Shown here: positions 20,222 through 27,616 of the stretch, piece after piece | Layout: the number at the start of each line of letters is the position of its first letter | How positions within the stretch are numbered: the stretch's first letter is position 1 | Source: Tunicatimonas pelagia | Lineage (GTDB): Bacteria > Bacteroidota > Bacteroidia > Cytophagales > Cyclobacteriaceae | Length of the DNA stretch: 64,000 bases | Direction of reading: 5' to 3' | NCBI RefSeq assembly: GCF_030506325.1 | Contig: NZ_CP120683.1 | Location: 6,824,501 to 6,888,500 of the forward strand | The notes under the pieces: generated by a model | What the model was told of the DNA's origin: nothing | Databases searched by the model: none | Seen by the model: the letters and a program-made list of their open reading frames with translations, nothing else | Position numbers and translations under genes: made by a program

Positions 20222-20806
20222 ATGATTTCATCTGAGAATGAACTAAGTAATATAGACTCAAGCAATACAATTGCAAAAACAAAACTCAAACTACTACTGA
20301 TTGAGGATAACGCTTTGGATGAAGAGCTATTTCGCGAAGCATTATCGGAGACTGCCTACGCATTTTCAGAGATAGTTACAGTTAGTACGCTAGAATATAT
20401 TACCGAAGAATTGCGCAGCGAGCCGTTTGATTTAGTATTGTCTGATCTAAACTTACAACAAGATACTTATTCAGCGACACTAGATCAATTAAGAGAATTC
20501 TTCAGATACTGCCCGGTGGTACTATTAACCGGGCTTAATAATCTAGATGTTGCCCGACAGGCTCTTAACGCTGGGATCGCTGGTTTTATTACTAAAGAAT
20601 TACTTCGGCCTGGTCTGCTTGAATACACTATTTTGCAGTCATTAGAATACTTTAAAAAGTTGCGCTTGCACAATAGTGCTTTACGCTCATCCCTTCAAGG
20701 TATTACCAGTCAGATAAGGCAGGCTCAAGCGGATACTCAGCATACTGATACATATTTACAGAAAGCTTTAATAATGGCTGAGAGGTTAGCGACTAGTTTT
20801 GACTGA
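20222..20806 (+). CDS. Receiver-domain protein with C-terminal helical tail
   Basis: The product has 194 residues. The receiver domain spans about residues 22-145: LKLLLIEDNALDEELFREAL, the acceptor Asp in LVLSDLNLQQD, Thr in VVLLTGLNN and Lys in GFITKELL. A predicted helical tail of about 50 residues rich in Gln follows. There is no DNA-binding or enzymatic output domain. It lies 31 bp after the Rcp-like gene and is probably the third member of the phytochrome operon. The GFITKELL segment resembles the receivers of diguanylate-cyclase or PAS-kinase hybrids. Confidence 0.85.
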   Translation: MISSENELSNIDSSNTIAKTKLKLLLIEDNALDEELFREALSETAYAFSEIVTVSTLEYITEELRSEPFDLVLSDLNLQQDTYSATLDQLREFFRYCPVVLLTGLNNLDVARQALNAGIAGFITKELLRPGLLEYTILQSLEYFKKLRLHNSALRSSLQGITSQIRQAQADTQHTDTYLQKALIMAERLATSFD

Positions 20807-20893
20807 TCATATTTATGATGCATTGTACTTAATTGAATTCTTCTTTATTTAACATAATATAAATTATTTAACTTTTTCCAGCGACTCAATATT

Positions 20894-21394
20894 CTACCTT
20901 AATGCATTTAAAAGCTGCTTACTATTCAAATATTCAAAATACCTTGCTGTTACATTGAAGTCTTCGTCTAAAATCACCAAAGTTGGAGGAGCAAATTGCC
21001 CTTTCTTTAACGCTAATAGTTGGGCAATTTGATGGATTGGAGTTCTGAACTTACCTATCTGATCGTTGATAAATATCTGTCCTCCGAAGGCAATCTCTGC
21101 CTTGGTCTCCGCGTCGAAGCGTACAGCATAGTAGTATTCATTCAAGACGTTAATTACCTCAGGTTTTGTGAATACCACCTTATCCATTTTGCGGCAGTAG
21201 GTACACCAGTCGGTGTAGAAATCAATGAATACTTTTTTGGGTTGGTCGTTGCCACAGTTGGTGGCCAAAGAATCTTCTAGTTGTTCAAAAGTTAACCAGC
21301 GCACCGATTCCGCTTCCTGTGCACTTGAGTAAGCGCACAGGAAAAGCGAAACGGCTATAAAGCAGCCTACAATTTTACATGGCTTTTGAATCAA
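20894..21394 (-). CDS. Exported thioredoxin-like protein
   Basis: The product has 166 residues. The signal sequence ends about residue 26 (LCAYSSAQ). A thioredoxin-fold domain with active site WCTYC (Cys64 and Cys67) and the FIDFYTDW strand resembles the C-terminal domain of DsbD and DUF255-type thioredoxins. The cis-Pro lies in PTLVIL. It would act in the periplasm as a thiol reductase or oxidase. The start is a TTG overlapping the stop of the upstream TonB receptor gene (TTGA), so the two are translationally coupled. Confidence 0.85.
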   Translation of the reverse strand: MIQKPCKIVGCFIAVSLFLCAYSSAQEAESVRWLTFEQLEDSLATNCGNDQPKKVFIDFYTDWCTYCRKMDKVVFTKPEVINVLNEYYYAVRFDAETKAEIAFGGQIFINDQIGKFRTPIHQIAQLLALKKGQFAPPTLVILDEDFNVTARYFEYLNSKQLLNALR

Positions 21395-23784
21395 TGTAGA
21401 TTACCTATTTTTACTGAAATGAAAACGGAACGCGGAGCCATTGGCCCATAGATAAAGTCAGAATCACGCTCAGGTCCGGAGTCAAATTCAGGCTGATAAC
21501 TGTTGAAAATATTTTTAACCCCACCGCTCAATTCTAAGTGGAAATCTTCGGCCACATCAAAATGGTAGCTAGCTTTTATATTTACATCCAAAAACGATTC
21601 AGAATCGATCAAATCCAGGAAGCCAGTCTCGCTTACAACGCGCGGTACGATCATAGAGCCAGTATAAGTACCCGTTAAATCTACTGTAAATGCATCGGTA
21701 ACGTTGTAAAAGGTGGTGAAATAGCCATACAGGTTCGGAGTTCTCACAAATTCATCTACAGTTACCGTATTCACAGCGACAACATTTTCCGCATCTGATG
21801 CTCCTTCTTCTGGCTCAAAAAGAATTTGTGACTCATTATAACTGGTCTGCTGGGCAGTACCTCCAAGCTGAAAAGTAAACTTACTGGAAGGCGAATACCC
21901 CCCTTCAAAGTTAATACCTGATACAATAGCTCCTTCACCATTTCTCACTTCTTCTACAATAGAACCGTTGGGTAGAACAGAACCAGCACTTACCTGGGTG
22001 AATGGATTTTGTAACTGAGTGTAGAAACCTTCCAACAAGAAATTGACCTGTGTCAACCCTACACTTTTGGTGTAATTCAGTGATCCGGTAAATGCATCGG
22101 AAGTTTCTTTATCCAGACCTTCAGACAAAATTACAAAAAGGGGTTCTCCTCCCACTGAGGAAATGTGCAGATCTTCATTGAACGCCTGTGGTGCTCGGAA
22201 GCCCCGAGCATACCCACCTCTGAACCGTAGGTTCTCATTTATTTTATAAAGTAAAGTAGCCCGTGGGCTAAGCACCCCGATATTTATGTCCGCAGTGTTA
22301 TTAATATCACCAATTTGATAATTTCCATTTACATCTGAAACATCGTATCTCGCGCCCAGTAATGCAGTAAACCGTTGGGTTGGCTTCCATTCGTATTGTG
22401 CGAAAAGCCCAGTTGTATTCACTTGCTGATCAATTAAGCGATTATAACCCTGAATTTCATCTTTGGTATCATACGTCTGATTTTCAACTCCTACTGTAAC
22501 CACATCATCATTAGTGAAGTAGTGGTTGTATTGAACACCCGCAACCACTGCCAGGTCTTCGGTAAGCCCATAGGCATTGATGGCTAACAGGCTATCTTCG
22601 GCGGTTCTACCTCCGCCTAAGCCTCCGTAGTAACTTCCTCGTTCGGTGCCTTGGGCAGAAACATAGATCGAAACCTTATTTTGGCCTCCCCTACTCCACC
22701 GTTCATAATTGAGACCACCAAAAAAAGTGTTGTGATCGAGCTCTTCCGTAATATCGGTAAAATGGGGAGCCAAATCTAGGCGATCACCCCCTCGCCGGTA
22801 TTCCTCAAGTGCGCTAAAGTCAACGGAGATTTTGCTACGTTCTCCCGGTTTGAAGAAAGCTCTTGCCCCCAATACTGTGTTTTCTAACTGCACCAGTTCG
22901 GTAAACCCATCTCCATTGGCATCGTAACTGTCCCGATGGCGGTTCATTCCGTAAAAAGTGACTCCACTGGTCAGGTCCTCGTTGACAATTGATCCATTAA
23001 AGTTAAAAGTCTGATCGACCGCGCCGCCATCAATCAAAGCCGTATTTGAGCGGATTTCCCAAGTGTTTTCTACAGGTTCTCGGGTGATAATATTAATCGT
23101 ACCGCCAATAGCATTAGAACCGTAGAGAGCCGATCCTCCACTCCGAACCACCTCTACCCGCTCCACAATGTTAGTAGGAATTTGATCCAGTCCGTATACG
23201 CTATTTAAGGCACTAAAAATGGGGCGACTGTTAATGAGAATCTGGGAATAAGCTCCTTCCAGACCATTGAGACGAACCTGTGTGAAACCGCAATTCTGGC
23301 AGTTAGTTTCTACCCGCACTCCCGGTTGGAAGTTCAAGCCCTCAGAAATAGCAATGGATTGGGTAGCATTAAGTAGTTTTTTGCCTACCACGTTCACCAC
23401 TACTGGCGATTCTTTTCTTGATAGTTCATAACGAGTACCGCTCACCACTACTTCATCCAGGTTAAGTTTATCTTCATTAAGATTAATATTAATCTGATTA
23501 TCCTGCCCTTCTTTAATTTCTACTTGGCGAGTTAAGGACTGATAACCTACCTGACTGATCTTAAAAGTTTGTTGCCCAACTGGTATATTCTCCATATAAT
23601 AGTTGCCCTGCTCATCGGCATTGGTTCCCATATTGGTTCCTACCAGTTGTATGGTTGCAAAAGGTACTCCATCACCGCCAGCACGAACCTTTCCGCTCAG
23701 TGTTCCGGTATTTTCTGTGGTTTGCCCGTAGGCATGCATTATAAAAACAGATAAAAATAGTACTAGTAAAGCTAGGTATTTCAT
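21391..23784 (-). CDS. TonB-dependent receptor with carboxypeptidase-like regulatory domain, probably metal-regulated
   Basis: The product has 797 residues: signal peptide 1-20, a carboxypeptidase-regulatory-like beta-sandwich (about 27-105), a plug domain with VVVSGTRYE at its start and GSNAIGGTINIITREP, and an outer-membrane barrel. The plug contains a CxxC pair, Cys162 and Cys165 (TNCQNCGFTQVRLNG). The gene is followed with overlap by a thioredoxin-like protein. Its promoter region carries a perfect 16-bp palindrome next to a TATATTTG element. Together these suggest uptake of a transition metal or metal complex, but the ligand is not shown by sequence. Confidence 0.9.
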   Translation of the reverse strand: MKYLALLVLFLSVFIMHAYGQTTENTGTLSGKVRAGGDGVPFATIQLVGTNMGTNADEQGNYYMENIPVGQQTFKISQVGYQSLTRQVEIKEGQDNQININLNEDKLNLDEVVVSGTRYELSRKESPVVVNVVGKKLLNATQSIAISEGLNFQPGVRVETNCQNCGFTQVRLNGLEGAYSQILINSRPIFSALNSVYGLDQIPTNIVERVEVVRSGGSALYGSNAIGGTINIITREPVENTWEIRSNTALIDGGAVDQTFNFNGSIVNEDLTSGVTFYGMNRHRDSYDANGDGFTELVQLENTVLGARAFFKPGERSKISVDFSALEEYRRGGDRLDLAPHFTDITEELDHNTFFGGLNYERWSRGGQNKVSIYVSAQGTERGSYYGGLGGGRTAEDSLLAINAYGLTEDLAVVAGVQYNHYFTNDDVVTVGVENQTYDTKDEIQGYNRLIDQQVNTTGLFAQYEWKPTQRFTALLGARYDVSDVNGNYQIGDINNTADINIGVLSPRATLLYKINENLRFRGGYARGFRAPQAFNEDLHISSVGGEPLFVILSEGLDKETSDAFTGSLNYTKSVGLTQVNFLLEGFYTQLQNPFTQVSAGSVLPNGSIVEEVRNGEGAIVSGINFEGGYSPSSKFTFQLGGTAQQTSYNESQILFEPEEGASDAENVVAVNTVTVDEFVRTPNLYGYFTTFYNVTDAFTVDLTGTYTGSMIVPRVVSETGFLDLIDSESFLDVNIKASYHFDVAEDFHLELSGGVKNIFNSYQPEFDSGPERDSDFIYGPMAPRSVFISVKIGNLH

Positions 23785-23827
23785 GTAATGAGGTTTAGCA
23801 TATTTCTATAGATAATATTTAGAATAA

Positions 23828-23835
23828 CAAATATA
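23828..23835 (-). promoter_or_regulatory. Candidate -7 element of the TonB receptor/thioredoxin operon
   Basis: Read on the minus strand this is TATATTTG, a full match to the Bacteroidota -7 consensus TAnnTTTG, 43 bp upstream of the receptor start codon. No TTTG -33 element is obvious. Confidence 0.55.
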
Positions 23836-23839
23836 TTAA

Positions 23840-23855
23840 TTTAGATTAATCTAAA
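23840..23855. promoter_or_regulatory. 16-bp palindromic operator, DtxR/MntR-like
   Basis: TTTAGATTAATCTAAA is a perfect palindrome 55 bp upstream of the receptor start and just upstream of its -7 element, where a bound repressor would block RNA polymerase. The TTAG-N6-CTAA frame matches the core of DtxR/IdeR-family operators (TTAGGTTAG...CTAA). A related site (13 of 16 bases) lies before zupT at 57502. The identity of the regulator is inference; no dtxR-like gene is in the window. Confidence 0.6.
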
Positions 23856-24046
23856 AAAAATTAACCTACTTTTTTACTCTTGAAACGTGTACGATGCGAG
23901 TCAGCATTAGGCTTAGCCACACCCTCAAAAAAGTAGACCTCTTCCCCTCCCCTTCCGCCAACTGAAAGCGTAGTAAGGTGCATCCAGAAAGAAATTTGGC
24001 TATGGTAATATCTCAGATCCCCGTAGCGCGATGGCATGATATCGTT

Positions 24047-24054
24047 TAGGTTTG
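24047..24054 (+). promoter_or_regulatory. Candidate -7 element of the lactonase-like gene
   Basis: TAGGTTTG matches TAnnTTTG exactly and lies 81 bp before the preferred ATG at 24136, or 15 bp before the upstream in-frame ATG at 24070. Confidence 0.4.
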
Positions 24055-24135
24055 ATTATCTGAGGCCGGATGCTTATTTTCAAACAGCCCGTTTTAGGCC
24101 TTTTTGATTATAATTGTACAGCTAAACCAATTTTC

Positions 24136-25266
24136 ATGGCTCGCCTTACTCCTGTTTTTCTACTACTTTGGGTAAATCTCACTGCTTTTGCCCAAGAAAC
24201 TCTTTATGTAGGCACTTACTCCGTGCGAGGTAGCGAGGGAGTCTACGTGTATTCTTTTGACCGCGATAACAATTCTTTTGAACTAGTACAAACAGTAAGC
24301 ACACCCGAAAGCCCATCTTTCCTAGCAATTAGCCCGGACGAAAATTATCTCTATTCGACAAATCGGGGTGGCACTGAAGGTTACCCTGACTGGGGCTCAG
24401 TTTCTTCTTTTTCTATTGATGAAAAGACGAGTAGGTTGTCACTTCTAAACGAGGTTTCTTCTTACGGGGTGAGCCCATGCCATGTGGCGGTAGATGATGA
24501 GCAAAACTGGTTATATATCTCGCACTACGGGGGTGGTTCGCTATCGGTCTTCCCAGTTGAAGCCAACGGAAAGATAGGAAACTTAGCTGATTCGGTTCAA
24601 CATACCGGAAGTAGTGTGAATCCGAAACGCCAAGAAGCACCCCACGTACACTCCATTCAGGCGGTGCCCCAGAGTGACTACTTTCTTACTGCTGATCTGG
24701 GCTTGGATGAGGTAAAAGTGTACCAAATGAATGGTTCAGATGCTACAGAAGCATTTGCAATTACTACCGAACCCGGCAGCGGCCCTCGTCACTTTACCCA
24801 ATCGGCTGATAATCGTTTTATTTACATAGCTGAGGAGTTGACTTCTACCGTCAGTGTGCATACGTTAGACCCAAAGGGGAAGAAAACCGGTCAAACTCAA
24901 CGGGTTTCTACCCTCCCTGATTCATTCGCGGATAATAACACTGTGGCTGTATCCACGGTAGCCGACATTCATCTAAGTCCTGACGGAAAGTTTCTGTATG
25001 TCTCCAATCGTGGTCATAACAGTTTGGCAATATATGAGGTAGATGAAAGAGACGGAACGCTTACCCCGAAAGGGCATCAATCTACGCAAGGCGAAACTCC
25101 TCGTAATTTTGCTATGGACCCGCAGGGTGAGTTTGTACTGGTGGCCAATCAGAATACCGATAATATTGCGTTCTTTGAGCGCGACCAGCAGACTGGCCAG
25201 CTCACCCCTACCGATACCGAATTATCCGTACCTAGCCCGGTTTGTTTAATTCTGAAATCGAACTGA
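24136..25266 (+). CDS. Exported lactonase-family beta-propeller (6-phosphogluconolactonase-like)
   Basis: The start is taken at 24136 because it opens a signal peptide (MARLTPVFLLLWVNLTAFAQ). The frame runs upstream to an ATG at 24070, which would bury this signal. The mature protein has seven propeller blades, seen as repeats such as ETLYVGTYSVRGSEGVYVYS, SPCHVAVDDEQNWLYISHYG, GPRHFTQSADNRFIYIAEEL and DIHLSPDGKFLYVSNRG. This is the lactonase (PF10282) family that includes cytosolic YbhE/Pgl. The secreted form found here probably hydrolyses another lactone or sugar derivative in the periplasm. It is monocistronic. Confidence 0.85.
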   Translation: MARLTPVFLLLWVNLTAFAQETLYVGTYSVRGSEGVYVYSFDRDNNSFELVQTVSTPESPSFLAISPDENYLYSTNRGGTEGYPDWGSVSSFSIDEKTSRLSLLNEVSSYGVSPCHVAVDDEQNWLYISHYGGGSLSVFPVEANGKIGNLADSVQHTGSSVNPKRQEAPHVHSIQAVPQSDYFLTADLGLDEVKVYQMNGSDATEAFAITTEPGSGPRHFTQSADNRFIYIAEELTSTVSVHTLDPKGKKTGQTQRVSTLPDSFADNNTVAVSTVADIHLSPDGKFLYVSNRGHNSLAIYEVDERDGTLTPKGHQSTQGETPRNFAMDPQGEFVLVANQNTDNIAFFERDQQTGQLTPTDTELSVPSPVCLILKSN

Positions 25267-25276
25267 CGACCTTACA

Positions 25277-25588
25277 ATGATTGTTAAGCTCTCCACATTT
25301 CTAGTAAAAGAAGTCTTTTACCCCGGTGATTAATTCGTTTTTAAGCTTAAAAATGACGATGGAATCTACCGAGATGCTATTACCTAGATTGGTGTAAAGA
25401 ATAACCGTATTCTGGTAGAAACGGTCGGTGTCAAACAAAAATAGAAAACGGGTGACCTATCCATTAAGCAAAAAGCGGAACTTGAGCGATGGGACGAGAA
25501 CCGGGACATGGGCAAAAGCAATCGCCAGGATATTAAAAAGCCATTGGCAGCATTGGACGAAATACTAAGCAGTATTATTGTCCTCTAG
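25277..25588 (+). pseudogene. Possible decayed coding remnant
   Basis: A single reading frame from the ATG at 25277 to the TAG at 25586 has protein-like composition but three internal stops (25331, 25385, 25442). Segments read MIVKLSTFLVKEVFYPGD, FVFKLKNDDGIYRDAIT, IGVKNNRILVETVGVKQK and KAELERWDENRDMGK. The 298-bp gap it mostly occupies has no other recognised gene, and its end overlaps the 3' end of the antiporter gene on the other strand. I do not recognise the family; it may be chance. Confidence 0.3.
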
Positions 25589-26848
25589 TAATGCAGATTC
25601 ACCCATCTGATCTAGTTCTTCCCAATCTTCAAACGTTAGTTCGGTGAATTCTTCTCCGACAGGTTCTTTAGGTTTGGTTAGCAAAGCGGCGGTCATAATC
25701 AAGCTAGTTACCAGCACCGTACATAAGAGAATGCCCGAGTTAAACTGGTCAGTCACGAGTTGGGCAGGAATGGAGAAAAATAGTAAAATAGTGATCAGTC
25801 CGCGGGGGGCTACCCACAGTTCGGGCAGTATGTTACGGAAAAGAATACTTTTCAGACAGATGTAGCGGATTACATACATAATCACAACGATGAGCATTCC
25901 AGTGAGCAGGGTTTCCTGGTCAAGTAGGCTATTTAATTCTAGCGTCATACCGAAAACCACAAAGAAAAAGGTGCGAACCACAAACGCCGACTCGATGGTT
26001 ACCAGATGGAATTCTTCGCAGATCTTTGTAATCGCCGATTGATTAATCCATGCCTGAAGCCGTCCCCGGAAAAAGAGTTGATAGTTGTTGAGCATCAGTC
26101 CGAAAATCAGAATTATAACCAGCGATGAAAGGTGGAATAACTTGCCAACCGAGTAGAGCAACACTAGTACTGCAATGAGCAAAAACAGCTTTACCTCAGT
26201 ATTAAGCTGCTGGAAAAACCAGACGAGTAAGTACCCTAGCACCACCGACAGCACAATAGTCAGTGTTACATTACTCACCACATCGGTAATGACGGTGGTA
26301 GCCTGCTGGGTTTCTAGGTTGCCCGTCAGAAAGTAGAAATACATGATGCCCAAAATATCGGAGAAGGTACTTTCGTAGATCAGAAACTCCCGTTTGTGCT
26401 CCGAAAGACTCGCTACACTCGGAATAATAATCGCGCTACTCATCACCGAAAGGGGAACTGAATACACTAAAGCGGTTAGAAAAACAGGAATGATGGTACT
26501 ATAGAGTAAGTAGGCGATCGCCAGTGAGGTAGCTACCAACGCCAACAGGGCAATGCTAAATGATTTGATAATTAATGGAAGCTTATCACGGGTAAGTTTT
26601 AGGTCGAGAGCCGCCTCGAGCACAATCATAATCAGACCAAAGATGCCTAACACCTCGAGGATCTGGAACAAGGTAGTCCCGGCGTCTATCTCCAGATATT
26701 TCAGAGCATACTGTATGCCAACCCCTAAACCAATCAGCAGAAGTACGCTTGGAATGTTAGTCTTGCGGGAGACGATGGAAAACGCGTACGAGAATACGAT
26801 GACCAGGCAAATAACAATGTCAAAAACGTAGGGGTTGAACTCAGACAT
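25565..26848 (-). CDS. Cation:proton antiporter (CPA1/NhaP-like)
   Basis: The product has 427 residues and about twelve membrane segments (FDIVICLVIVFSYAFSI, VLLLIGLGVGIQYAL, IFGLIMIVLEAALDLKLTRD, SVPLSVMSSAIIIPSVASL). The acidic EAALDLKL segment in the fifth helix corresponds to the ion-binding region of CPA antiporters. It ends in an acidic cytoplasmic tail of about 30 residues (FEDWEELDQMGESALLED). There is no TrkA-N domain. It is the third gene of an operon with an MscS-like protein (6-bp gap) and a cotransporter-ATPase fusion, so a role in Na+/K+ and pH homeostasis is likely. Confidence 0.85.
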   Translation of the reverse strand: MSEFNPYVFDIVICLVIVFSYAFSIVSRKTNIPSVLLLIGLGVGIQYALKYLEIDAGTTLFQILEVLGIFGLIMIVLEAALDLKLTRDKLPLIIKSFSIALLALVATSLAIAYLLYSTIIPVFLTALVYSVPLSVMSSAIIIPSVASLSEHKREFLIYESTFSDILGIMYFYFLTGNLETQQATTVITDVVSNVTLTIVLSVVLGYLLVWFFQQLNTEVKLFLLIAVLVLLYSVGKLFHLSSLVIILIFGLMLNNYQLFFRGRLQAWINQSAITKICEEFHLVTIESAFVVRTFFFVVFGMTLELNSLLDQETLLTGMLIVVIMYVIRYICLKSILFRNILPELWVAPRGLITILLFFSIPAQLVTDQFNSGILLCTVLVTSLIMTAALLTKPKEPVGEEFTELTFEDWEELDQMGESALLEDNNTA

Positions 26849-26854
26849 GCTCGA

Positions 26855-27616
26855 TTACTTTTTTGAGTCAGAAGAATACTGCTGGGTAAGATAGCTTTCA
26901 ATTTGCAGAGCATAATCGGTAGAAAGGCTGTACACCAAAATATCAAAGATGTAGCATTGATCGTTCTCCGACCGCCACTGAATGACGGGCGACTGCTTGG
27001 TAGAAGACCAAGGCAAGAGCAAAATCTGCTGTCGCAGCGCATGAACCCACTTATCCTTTGGTTTAGACTTAGGGAGTTGTAAGGAAAACTCGTAGGACTT
27101 AATGTACTCGGAGGCTTCGTACTGAGCAATGGACTGATTAACAACCCGGCTGTACGGCATTTTTATTTGTTCTCCTACCTCATTTTCCAGCATCAGACTC
27201 GTGATACCTAAATAGATAATTCGCCCGGTAGCATGACTATTTCCCTCTGAGGTTTCTTCGGCACGACGGAGGTTGTCTACCGGAATAACCCGAATGGACT
27301 GGTTGATTCGGGGTACATGCTGTAGGCGGAAAATAATCCCCGCCAGAATATCGCGCAGCACAAACCAGGATAATGCAATGAGTAGCAAAAAAGCCAACCC
27401 CACCGTTACGAACGGATACAGTTGGGAACGACCAATGACAGAGTTCAGAGCTTGAAAAAGCCAGACCATCCAGAGAGCAAACTCAACCCCATAAAGTGTA
27501 TGGCTCAATCGCAGCCAACGGTTCTGACGGCGTACTATGGGGCGGAGCAGATAATGAATGCCTCTAAACAGCGTAAATAGCAGCAAAGCAACTCCCAACA
27601 AGCCAAAAATAGTCAT
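26855..27616 (-). CDS. MscS-like mechanosensitive channel domain protein
   Basis: The product has 253 residues. There are four predicted membrane helices (about 3-22, 42-62, 65-90 and 95-115). The last is continuous with an MscS-like pore segment (WFVLRDILAGIIFRLQ). The MscS beta domain follows (GRIIYLGITSLMLENEVGEQ, then KMPYSRVVNQSI), and a short C-terminal alpha/beta domain completes it. The pore helix has fewer Gly/Ala pairs than E. coli MscS, so gating may differ. Its ATG overlaps the stop of the cotransporter-ATPase gene (ATGA), so the two are translationally coupled. It is probably a small-conductance osmotic or ion-responsive channel. Confidence 0.8.
   Translation of the reverse strand: MTIFGLLGVALLLFTLFRGIHYLLRPIVRRQNRWLRLSHTLYGVEFALWMVWLFQALNSVIGRSQLYPFVTVGLAFLLLIALSWFVLRDILAGIIFRLQHVPRINQSIRVIPVDNLRRAEETSEGNSHATGRIIYLGITSLMLENEVGEQIKMPYSRVVNQSIAQYEASEYIKSYEFSLQLPKSKPKDKWVHALRQQILLLPWSSTKQSPVIQWRSENDQCYIFDILVYSLSTDYALQIESYLTQQYSSDSKK

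Larger units (their letters stand above)
23785..24135. other. Divergent intergenic region
   Basis: This is 351 bp between the divergent TonB receptor and lactonase-like genes. Its left third holds the palindromic operator and -7 element of the receptor operon. A TAGGTTTG element at 24047-24054 faces the lactonase gene. Nothing else was recognised in the middle. Confidence 0.6.

Noticed and set aside
26734-27144. 136-codon frame spanning the antiporter/MscS-like junction, same strand but another frame
   Set aside because: It overlaps two well-supported genes over its whole length and is Ser/Pro/Leu-rich without family resemblance.
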